DNA from: Chondrosia reniformis
Lineage: Eukaryota > Porifera > Demospongiae > Chondrillida > Chondrillidae
Direction: 5' to 3'
DNA length: 64,000 bases
Assembly: GCA_947172415.1 (NCBI GenBank)
Contig: OX359195.1
Span: 1,612,001 to 1,676,000 of the forward strand
This document shows, one piece after another, positions 55,101-64,000 of the stretch. Below the pieces are notes generated by a model, which searched no databases, was not told the DNA's origin, and saw only the letters and a list, made by a program, of their open reading frames with translations. Within the stretch, counting starts at the first letter, position 1, and each line of letters begins with the position of its first letter. Position numbers and translations under genes: made by a program.

Positions 55101-56478
55101 TACCATGCAGATGCATTATTGCAGTCTATACTAAGGTGTGAAAAGGTAATTGGTAGGCCATGTGTTCTACCTTATATGATCTGTAGAGACTATACTACTC
55201 TGTATGCATAAGTTGATAATTTCAGTGTGGCTAGTCGTGTAGCTGATTGTGATTATTTTGGGAGTCACTTGCATCCGTGTATATATTCGTAACTTGCACT
55301 GTGTAGTATATGTCAAATAAGTTGCATCATCTTTAGTCTGTTCAGAATATATTATATCGAATGTAACTTTGCTAGCAAAGTACCTCACTATAGAGACATT
55401 CACTATATATACACTAAATCGATTATCTTCAAATATTGGTATCACATTAATAATCTACCAAATACACCATTACCTAAACAAATACTACTACATCTTTCTA
55501 AACTAAACTTAAAGGACAGGTGGTACTCAAACGATTTATCAGTAGAGAATCATAATTATTCCTACTCCTACACTGATGTCCCCTTTAGTAATAAACAGGC
55601 CTTCATCAAATATACACAGCATTAAAGGAATGGAATAAGGACGTAAATATGGGATAGTAATTAATAGCCAGTCTGGTGGTAGGTTGGCTCTCTAGAGACT
55701 CTTGAAAGGGTGCCCCTCTGTGGAGGAGTATGTGGTGATGGGAGATCGAGGTTGACTATGTGTAGTCTTTGATCTGTGATGATCAGAGTTGCATATATAA
55801 TTTGACGGTATGTTTAGGTCTTTTCAACACTCTAAAGCCAAGATTTTTCAAGATTTCTTGCTTCAACTGTAAATACTTGAGGATTTTCCGAATTCACCTT
55901 ATACGAACAGATATAATTTGTTCAGCTGGTACTAGATCTTCACTACTTTCATTAAACTCAACTTGCTTCAAGCATTTTGTTGATTGGAATCATTGGATTA
56001 GCATTGACTCTTGTCATGTTAATGGAATCAAAGAGATGATTGTGAGAGTTAGAAGAAATTTATAACAATTTAAAGAAATTTGTGATAGACTGATAACCAT
56101 AATTGTTTATAATTGTAGCATAAGAATATAATAAATCCCATTTCTGAAAATTATTTTTCTTCAAGTGATCAGTGATCTAGCAATAATGTGTGAACTTATG
56201 CAGGCACATAAGAGTTATACATCACCAGTAATTTACCAAACCTGCATGCAGGGAAGGCACCCATACTAACGTATGAATGCACTCTACTAGAATCATGTGC
56301 ACGTGGTCGCAAAGTGTTACACAGCTTAGAGATCTGATTGTATTATATACAATAAATACTGCAAGTTACAAATATCATGCATAGTATATAATTGGTATAG
56401 GTTGACCTTGTCTGTCATAACAGAGTTAATTGTATTACGTATAAGTTGAGAAATAAATTCTTGTATACCAAGTTAATG

Positions 56479-56720
56479 CATGAAATGATATGGAGTAGTT
56501 GTTGCGATCATAATTAGTTAATTGATGATTATTGAGCTGCAGCAACAGGAATATTCTTTAGAATTGAACGTTTCGACCCTAAGGTCTTCTTCAGCAATAA
56601 TGAAATGTGTGAAATGAATTGTGTTCCTATTTCATTATTGCTGATGAAGATTTTAGGGTCGAAATATTCAATTCTAAAGAATATTCCTGTTGCTGCAGCT
56701 CAATAATCATCAATTAACTA
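56479..56720. mobile_element. Palindromic insertion with two hammerhead-like cores and a 9-bp target duplication
   Basis: The 242-bp insertion is bounded by AAGTTAATG at 56470-56478 and again at 56721-56729; cassettes A and B have a single uninterrupted copy of this site. Its arms (from about 56515 and to about 56720) are inverted repeats over some 55 bp. The left half in reverse reads CTGAAGA, AGACCTTAGGGTC, GAAACG (56594-56571), and the right half reads CTGATGA (56641-56647), AGATTTTAGGGTC, GAAA (56661-56664). A third helix is possible between ATATTC and GAATAT. It is related to the repeat at 22797. Confidence 0.75.
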
Positions 56721-59707
56721 AAGTTAATGTATATAATTTGGTGAGAGATAGCAGAGAATCCATCAAAATTCAACATGCTCTATAGATATCTCTGAATGCT
56801 GATCATGACACAAAGTATTACCTTCAGATATATCTTTCTTTTTGATAGATTTATATACAGCTTTCAATGTATATAATATATTTACTTTAAATTCTGGTAT
56901 ATATATGTACATGAACTTTGTATACCAGAATTTAATGTACATTGAGGGCTGTAACTCTATCAATAGGAATTGAAGCTAATACTTTGTGTCAGCATTCACA
57001 GACATGCATGTATAGAGCATGTCCAATTAGATTTTGAAATTTTGATGGAACTTAAAATTTGCCCTATCTCTCACCATGCATTAAAAGTCTGTATACCAGA
57101 TAGTACTTGATTGTTGATGAAGTAGTATCTATCCATATATACGTACTATATGGATGTTGTTAAAGTGAAATTTTGCCAATCGACATGCAGCCAACGAAAC
57201 TCTAAAGAAAGAAAGTTGGCCATACCGAAACGCTACCATCCACGACGCTCAGAGGCCGGGATCGGTGGTAACGTTCAGCTTATTGAATCTGACGAAGCAA
57301 ATTAGTGCCAAGTTGAGCTTTGGGTGTCACTTGCGTGAGAAGAACCAGTTCTCGATATGGCTGACTCATATGAATCTTAAGATATCAGATGCCAATCCCA
57401 CATACGTGGAGACCTCCCGAAATCCTGATTACTGGTGAGCACGTCTCTATGACACCAACCGATTAGGAGACAGCTTCATAGTCTAAGCACTACCAACCTC
57501 TATGGGAACCGCTACCACCATATATAGATGTGTCCAGGTAGGCCCTCGGGTGTGTCCCGATATTTTGCATGAAAGTATCGCACAATGTACTATATCTTAA
57601 ATATGCATTTAGTACTGTAACTCTTTCAAACGGAGAGATATGAAGCTGCATGAAACCTTGAATCAGTATTCACAGACATGTATGAACGATTTCCAATGAG
57701 TTTTGCAAATTTTAATATCTGTTCACCTTATCTTTCATCGTATACATTGTCTTGGTATACCAGTAATTTAATGTACATTTAGTGCTGTAACCCTGTCAAG
57801 TGGAGAGATATGAAGCAGCAACTTTGTGTCAGTATTCACAGACATGTATGAAAGGTTTCCAATGGGTTTTACAAACTTTGATATCTGCCCAAATGTGCCC
57901 TATCCTCACCATATATTGCCTTCATATATCAGTAATTTAATGTACATTGAGGGCTGTAACTCTATCAAATGGAAATATATGAAGCTAATATACTTTGTGT
58001 CAGCATTCACAGACACCTATAGAGCATGTCCAATGATTGAATGATTGGTACATAGTACGTAGGAGAGAGGAGAGGAGAGGAAAGGAGAGGAGAGGAGGGG
58101 AGAGGAGAGGATGGGAGTGGAGTAAAAAGGAGTTAAGCAGAGGCGAGGAGAGGTAAATATAATAAATTAGTAATTAAAAGAGTTATTAGAAAATAATTCA
58201 AATTCCTTTCCAAAAAAGCCTCTTGAATATTCAAACACTTTGAGATAATAACTAATAAAGAAGAGATGGGGATATCTTCTTTTGTTGGAATGTGACAATA
58301 TCTACATTTATAGTTTTGCAATGTTTTACAAATTTCTGTTTCTGCTAATAACTTTGTTGAAGGTACTGATATTCTTACTCCGGTTAACTTTATTACATGA
58401 ACATATACCACACCCTGCAATATAAATACAATATAATATATAAGATGATACATAGTGTATGTAATATCATGAAACTCACTTCACTATCAACTAAGAACTA
58501 TCAACCTTATGAAAGAGAGGCGGAGCAATAGACAAACCACACCCAAGTAATATACTGTATAAGCAGGCCAGTAATGATATTCATGAGAAGGCCGGAGGTC
58601 TCACATGATCTTAATATATATTATTTTGTTGCTGTACAATATCAGAGCGGGTACCTTGAAGGTTGCCTTGGGAACCAGCCATATCTCCTTAGGAGTCAGA
58701 CTCAGAGGAGAAAAGACCTGGATTTCCTGTGGTACACTTGTGATGATTCTTCCAGAGGAGACAGTTGCATTACAGTACAGATTGGATGTACCCACCACTA
58801 TTCCCTTGATCACATACATCATGCACGCTCCCATTTTGGAGGGAGAAAGATGGCTGACTGCCATAGGATTAGCAGGTCTGGATTGCATGAGGAGGAGTTT
58901 AACTTGAAATATCATAGAAATGGAGTTAGGATTCAAAGTCATTATCAACCAAACATAAAATGACATACAGTATTTGTGTTTGAAAAAATATTTTTAATTA
59001 CATATATATTGCTTTTATGATTAAACCTGGAGTAAATTAAAATTGAAGCCCTCCAGACCTAAATATGTCAGAAATGAAACACAGATTACACTTGTATAAT
59101 TCCTGGCTGAACTGTTTTGAACTAGGAAGAAGGAAGAATTTATATAGAAGAAAAAAAAGAGGCCAGAAGAGTATAAGGATTATGATTATAATATTTGTCT
59201 AATCCTAGCTATTTTGCAATTTTAGAATTTTGCATGCAAATATTCCACACACTAAAGTACGTACCTGATTGTTGTGTGTAGTGTCTTTGGGTGAGGTATA
59301 AGGTTCATGTGGTCGTACTGATCTGTAGGGAATGCGCTATCATGACTATCCAAGATCTGTACACAAGCCAATATTGAATGGTCAACTTGCACCTGTAGGG
59401 TGGGGTGGGGTAGATCAGTATGACTTCAGGTGGGAGGAGTGGGATCCAGTCACCTATTATATATATACCAGCCACTTGCACATTAATGAGTATATATCAG
59501 ATAAAACCACTTTGGAAGAAAGAGAGGTTCCCAGATCCAAACACTGATCTCTAATTAACATGGACATGGAAACTGCCCTCCAACTTGGGGTACACCTATG
59601 ATGCAACAATTACACAATCATAAAAAGTGAAATGAGAAGATAAAATATTCCTAAAAGCCAATCAAAAGAGAAAAGAAACAAGCCATATGGGAAAGAGTAC
59701 GTATACA

Positions 59708-59818
59708 GCACAATAATCCACCCCCTCTGTAATCCACCCCCTCTGTAATCCGCCCCCTCAATAATCCACCCTTCTGTAATCTGCCCCCTCTAAAATCCAC
59801 CCCCTCAATAATCCACCA
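59708..59818. repeat. C-rich 16-bp tandem repeat
   Basis: Six or seven diverged copies of TAATCCACCCCCTCTG in cassette C, not seen in the other cassettes. Confidence 0.85.
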
Positions 59819-60654
59819 ACACCACTTATCTGATCATGAAACATTAGTGTTTCAACCGATTATTGAGGTGATCGATACTGTTAAAAAATAGTTTAATATT
59901 GAGAAACTAAAGGACAGGTCACATGCATATCACATGCTGAGGGAGCTATGAATATAATTACATCCATACCTCATTATCAATATGGTTAAACAGTAGTAAT
60001 CTCTTTGGATTCAGCAATTTGATAATTTAGAAGACATTTCTTTTGACTCCAATGAAATGCCTTCTTGAAATAATACTTCATCAAGGTAATGGTTTGAGAA
60101 AGTTTTCAAAGTCACGGACCCAATCTGATTGGTTAGAGAGACTGTAGTGGGTGCATGGTTACCATGGTGACACATTTCAAATGTGTCAGGAGGTATATAG
60201 GAAGGATTGCTTGATCCCCATTTCCATTATAGATGAAAAGTTGTCCAATTTGGAAACATGGACACTTTTAATAGATATATAAAATGATAACAATATTATC
60301 AATATGCACATGTACAAATATTGTTTTACCAAAGGGGAGGGAGGGGAGGGAGGGGAGGGAGGGGAGGGAGGGGAGGGGAAGTGAGGGGAGGAGAGAGGAG
60401 AGGAGAGGAGTTGAGAGGAGGGGAGGGCAAAATCATGCATGATCAGCCAAACATTTTTGTGAGAATGTATTTGGAAAAATATTTTAAATTTTACGTAATG
60501 CTTATATGATTAAACATGGAGTAAATTAAAAACCCTGTGTTGAAACACTTTCACTTAGAAAGGAAGGAAGAATTTAGAATAAAAAAGTGAAGCCAGAAGA
60601 GAGTATAAGGCACACCAATATTACAAATCTGAAACCATTAAAACCAACTACAAC

Positions 60655-60693
60655 TGTTCATGACCACCAATCCGGTGCCATTTCCTATAAAAG
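60655..60693 (+). promoter_or_regulatory. Core promoter of secreted gene C
   Basis: TATAAAAG at 60686-60693 again lies 101 bases upstream of the start codon. The palindrome is broken by one base (TGTTCATGACCA, 60655-60666), the only copy with such a change. Confidence 0.72.
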
Positions 60694-60786
60694 CAGCTTC
60701 ATCACTGTAGCTGCAGCTCAACCAACCACTAACTGTCAGAGAAGCAAGCTCCTAAATCCCATTAGACAAATCAAAGGATCCAAAAG

Positions 60787-61653
60787 ATGAATTCTGCTAA
60801 ATGGAATTGGATTCTCCTTACTATACTGGCCAGTCACTTGATACTCACAAGTACAGCTGACACTCAGTGCTGTGAGGTGAAGCAGCAATTGGAAGAGATT
60901 CACAGCTTGGTAGATCAGTTATTGGAAAGTGTCACTTCAAACTGTCCTGAAGAAGAGGGAATAACACTTTGCCACATTACTAGCAGTGACTGGAGAAGAG
61001 TGGCCTACATCAATATGACTGATCCAGAAGCAGAGTGTCCAAGTGGTCTTAATGAGGTCTCTAACAGCAACACAGGACAGAGAGCATGTGGAAGGAGTGT
61101 TGATGGAGCAGGCGCTGCAGCTACAGCTCCTGGAGGATGCTCTTCAGTGACCTTTCCTGTGACAACTACTTACTCTCATGTATGTGGTTATGCAAGAGGT
61201 TATCAGTACAGGTCAATGGATGCATTCTGGCAGTCACCAATAAGAACTATAGATGATGCATATGTTGATGGCCTCTCCATCACCCAGGGCAACCCAAGGA
61301 AGCATCTGTGGACCATGTCAGTAGGTCATAGTGAACTTGTTGATCTTTTGGATGTTAGGTGTCCAAGAGATAGAGATCCATTTGATTTCACCAAAGTACC
61401 TGACTTTGTTGATAATAACTTTTATTGCGAAGCTGGCTTCACTTCAAATGCTGAGATGAGGATTGCTTGGGAGGACCCTCTGTGGGATGGACAGCAGTGT
61501 GTCTCTAGTACTGCACATTCTTGTTCAAGATGTGGCTGGTTTCATCGTGACATTATACCAAGTCAAAAAGACATAGAAGTCAGGTGGTGTGCTGATCAAG
61601 GAAGGCATGATGAAGATTTCTACACTGATCTTTTGGAGATCTGGGTCCTTTAA
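60787..61653 (+). CDS. Secreted cysteine-rich protein, paralogue C
   Basis: 288 residues in one exon with the same signal peptide, coiled-coil helix and domain as A and B. Most of the protein is identical or nearly so, but replacements cluster in one stretch (about residues 109-157): GAGAAATAPGG instead of GAGYKVAAPGG, TTTYSH instead of KTTYSH, and SMDAFWQSPIRTIDD instead of TMDGFWQSSRRTINN-like sequence. All cysteines of A are retained. The clustering could reflect gene conversion from an unseen paralogue or selection for a changed surface. Confidence 0.88.
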   Translation: MNSAKWNWILLTILASHLILTSTADTQCCEVKQQLEEIHSLVDQLLESVTSNCPEEEGITLCHITSSDWRRVAYINMTDPEAECPSGLNEVSNSNTGQRACGRSVDGAGAAATAPGGCSSVTFPVTTTYSHVCGYARGYQYRSMDAFWQSPIRTIDDAYVDGLSITQGNPRKHLWTMSVGHSELVDLLDVRCPRDRDPFDFTKVPDFVDNNFYCEAGFTSNAEMRIAWEDPLWDGQQCVSSTAHSCSRCGWFHRDIIPSQKDIEVRWCADQGRHDEDFYTDLLEIWVL

Positions 61654-61924
61654 ATTACCACAAACTGCTATGATTCTTAAGCCAAACTGTAGTATTAATA
61701 CTATATAAACATTTATTAAAAAAAAATAGTCAGTCTTAATTTAGTATTGTATTTCATATGTACGTATATACATGTATATATGTATGATTGTACATACATA
61801 TTAAAAGAAATTATTATTTCATTTATTTGTGAAGTGAACATTCCTACAAAGGTATATCCTACCAGTTTTGGAAAGTTTGAATCCTACCTCTGCACCATGG
61901 TTACATGCATTCTCATTCTTGAAG

Positions 61925-62303
61925 TTTACATATATCATATTATATACATTTGGTGCTCAAACTCTACGTATATAGCAAATATAAATATATATACATATAT
62001 ATAACTAACACCAATTCTAATTATGGATACATTATATGGTTTATATATATATACAAAAAATCATTACCAGCTGCAGTCTTATAAAATTACTGGTATATGG
62101 AAGTTTAAACTAGGCCGATAAATATTTTTATATCACCACTTACATTTTCAGTTTGAAATCATAAAAAATATCACCAACGTTTGTCATATAGTGAGTTTTA
62201 GTAAATAATAAATAACATTCAAGTGAGTAAATTAATGTTTATAATGCACAGTCTATTGCTATAATCAATTTATCATGTAAAGAACAGCTAATTAACAAGA
62301 GCT
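61925..62303. other. Spacer between cassette C and the helicase gene
   Basis: AT-rich with (TA)n runs. It holds the convergent 3' ends of secreted gene C and the DEAD-box helicase and nothing else I can identify. Confidence 0.45.
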
Positions 62304-64000
62304 TTATTTATTGTTTAATAGGTGCAATGCTAATGCTTCATCTACATCTAGGTCATTAAATTTAGCTTTCTTTGACGGAAATTTCTTCATCTGTTTATTT
62401 TCTCCTCTTTTCTCCTCCACTGTCGGCTCTTCCTCCTCGTTGTCTGCAGAATGCATCATTTCTTGTTTCTTTTGTATTGTTTTCTTCTTCTTAAGTTTGT
62501 GTTTGGCCTTTACTCTTTCCCTTTCTCTCTGTCGGTCTGCAGCGTCCCTCTTGTTCACTAACTTCTTAGCTTCTTCCAGCTCCAGACCTCCAACAAGATG
62601 GCTACCACTCTCCATATCTTCCAGACTAACAAGAGACAGAGGTTGATTTCCCCTTTCTTCCTCATACTCTGAGTCACTCTCCTTAGGAAGGACTACCTCT
62701 CCAGTTGGGTCACCATTCTCATCAAATGTGATGTACTTGTTAACTTTAATCTTTCTGTTCAAGATGCTCTTGGCCTGACTGACTTTGGTCTTGTGTTTCT
62801 GGGAAGCAACTCTTTCTGTCTCCTTTAACTCATCTTGAGCAACTGGACTGTGAACCTTTCGAATAGTCAAAATATTGTCATCTGAACTTTCTTCTGAAGA
62901 TGAATAATCAGGAATCTTACGTTTATTGTCTCCCAAAGTAGGTGTCCTTGTGGAAGAAGTCTCTTTTCCACGTAGTTTCTCCGCCTTCTTCAAGAACCTC
63001 AGTTTAGGTGGCCGAGCAAGACCAAGTGAACTGGAAAACTCTTCCAATGGAAGTAGAGACACTTGAAATATCTTCTTGTTGGAATTGAGGAAGACGGACC
63101 TAATGTAAGTGACGATACTCTTCTGTGCCCAGTGTTTTATGTCAGTATCTTGGGCACAAAAAGCTTCTAGCTTTTTTTGAATGTTTTGAATTTTTGAAGG
63201 ATTAATTTCTATCTTGTTTATGGCTACCTTTCTCTTCTCCAGATCCTCTGTCATCCCCTCTACCTCTGTGGGCAGGAGGAATAACAGAGCCTGCCCACCA
63301 CTCTCGTACCTTGCTGTTCGGCCCACCCGGTGAATGTAGGTGTTTGTATCTTCAGGGCAGTCAACCTGGACCACCCAGTGTACTGAGGGAAAGTCGAGCC
63401 CTCTGGAGGCTATGTCAGTGGCAAGAAGCACAGCTTCATTTCTCTTACAAAAGTCTTGATATATGGCCATTCTCTTCACTTGTTTCTGCTTGCCATATAA
63501 GGCCATTAATGGTATTCCCGGTCTTAATCTTTTAAATGCCTCATATATAAACTTGACTTGCTTGCAACTGGACAGAAATACCAGGGTTTTACTCTTGAGG
63601 TGATTGCGAATAAAAGAATAGAGGACATTGATCTTTTGAGGCAGTTCTACTACAATATAGGACTGCTCCAGTTTGGTGGGTGTTGCAAGAGGGGCGTGTT
63701 CATGAACTGATACATATTCTGGCTTTTTTAAACTAAGTCTTCCCAAGTCACTCACAGACCTTGTCTGAGTAGCTGAAAAGAGAAGGGTCTGGCGGTCAGA
63801 GGGCAAGTTCTCCAAAATGGCCGACATGGTTTCCTTAAAGCCAAGATCCAAAATCCGGTCTGCTTCATCAAGAATCAACATCTTCAGTGTAGAGCAGTCA
63901 AAGAAAGGTGTCTGGTCCATGTGCTGCAGCAGCCTCCCAGGAGTGCAGACCACAATGTTTGTCTTCTGAATATGCTGCTGTTCCTCCTGTACACTCTTCC
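62304..64000 (-). CDS. DDX10: DDX10/Dbp4-type DEAD-box RNA helicase, C-terminal part
   Basis: The open frame runs from the window edge to a stop at 62304, about 565 codons, without introns; the N-terminal part with motif I lies outside. Visible motifs in order are CTPGR (Ib), DEAD in LILDEADR (II), SAT (III), an ATDIASRGLDF segment (V) and HRVGRTAR (VI). After the helicase core come KLEAFCAQDTDIK and YIRSVF, typical of the Dbp4/DDX10 group, then a long acidic and lysine-rich tail. The end (EALALHLLN) matches the conserved C-terminal end of DDX10. The family works in the nucleolus on early pre-18S rRNA processing, releasing snoRNAs. It is a single-copy housekeeping gene and marks the boundary of the cassette array. 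Confidence 0.93.
   Translation of the reverse strand, partial: KSVQEEQQHIQKTNIVVCTPGRLLQHMDQTPFFDCSTLKMLILDEADRILDLGFKETMSAILENLPSDRQTLLFSATQTRSVSDLGRLSLKKPEYVSVHEHAPLATPTKLEQSYIVVELPQKINVLYSFIRNHLKSKTLVFLSSCKQVKFIYEAFKRLRPGIPLMALYGKQKQVKRMAIYQDFCKRNEAVLLATDIASRGLDFPSVHWVVQVDCPEDTNTYIHRVGRTARYESGGQALLFLLPTEVEGMTEDLEKRKVAINKIEINPSKIQNIQKKLEAFCAQDTDIKHWAQKSIVTYIRSVFLNSNKKIFQVSLLPLEEFSSSLGLARPPKLRFLKKAEKLRGKETSSTRTPTLGDNKRKIPDYSSSEESSDDNILTIRKVHSPVAQDELKETERVASQKHKTKVSQAKSILNRKIKVNKYITFDENGDPTGEVVLPKESDSEYEEERGNQPLSLVSLEDMESGSHLVGGLELEEAKKLVNKRDAADRQRERERVKAKHKLKKKKTIQKKQEMMHSADNEEEEPTVEEKRGENKQMKKFPSKKAKFNDLDVDEALALHLLNNK

Larger units (their letters stand above)
47917..55761 (+). repeat. Tandem cassette, copy B
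   Basis: Copy B (7.8 kb) is collinear with A. It has a much shorter GGAT array (51003-51206), lacks the left arm of the foldback downstream of the gene, and instead has a tandem duplication of about 1,028 bp (53050-54077 and 54078-55100). Small indels such as a run of C at about 49386-49398 distinguish it from A. Confidence 0.9.
55762..61924 (+). repeat. Tandem cassette, copy C (rearranged)
   Basis: Copy C is the most diverged. Collinearity with A and B holds from 55762 to about 57540 apart from an insertion at 56479-56720. The region 57540-58030 contains several short repeated lines (GTAACTCTATCAAATGGA type). A 330-base stretch at about 58150-58480 has no counterpart in A or B. The TTCCTGTGGTACACTTG block reappears at 58719, and the promoter and gene follow at 60600-61653. 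Homology to A ends near 61924. Confidence 0.8.

Noticed and set aside
58133-58453. A 106-codon minus-strand frame in cassette C
   Set aside because: AT-rich composition with hydrophobic low-complexity stretches, no motif I recognise, and no counterpart in the other cassettes; it could be a transposon relic but I cannot support it as a gene.

Overview
The window is nuclear DNA from an animal. It is AT-rich, its genes are split by GT-AG introns, and it carries animal families such as Ras, a G-protein gamma subunit, a CD225/dispanin protein and a three-finger CCCH protein. Compact genes, short intergenic distances and the repeat landscape suggest an early-branching metazoan. A demosponge such as Amphimedon is my best guess, but this is inference and no marker gene proves it. 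All exon models were joined by hand from splice signals and reading-frame continuity.

Layout. 1226-6954 (+): ten-exon secreted M14 metallocarboxypeptidase. 9428-16446 (-): six-exon canonical Ras GTPase of 188 codons with a lysine-rich tail and CAAX box. 17735-23390 (-): small CD225/dispanin-type membrane protein with two possible C-terminal ends. It shares a 366 bp divergent promoter region with an intronless 7TM receptor-like gene (23757-24860, +). 25370-29285 (+): two-exon G-protein gamma subunit. 30384-39205 (+): eight-exon nuclear CCCH protein of the ZC3H4/ZC3H6 (Suppressor-of-sable) type. 39454-about 61924: three head-to-tail copies of a 6-8.5 kb cassette, each with one intronless gene for a secreted cysteine-rich protein (44500, 52068, 60787). 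62304-64000 (-): C-terminal part of a DDX10/Dbp4-type DEAD-box RNA helicase, running off the window.

Repeats fill the introns and spacers. They include several minisatellites, a 1.2 kb GGAT array, a perfect 80-bp-arm hairpin, several foldback/MITE elements, a tRNA-headed SINE-like element, and a dispersed element with hammerhead-ribozyme-like cores. One copy of the last is a clean insertion with a 9-bp target-site duplication, present in only one of the three duplicated cassettes.

The genes are unrelated neighbours, as expected in a eukaryote. Ras, G-gamma and the 7TM protein are all signalling components, but the sequence shows no functional link. The most unusual part is the tandem cassette array: near-identical secreted proteins with identical core-promoter spacing, and with divergence concentrated in a short patch of the third copy.
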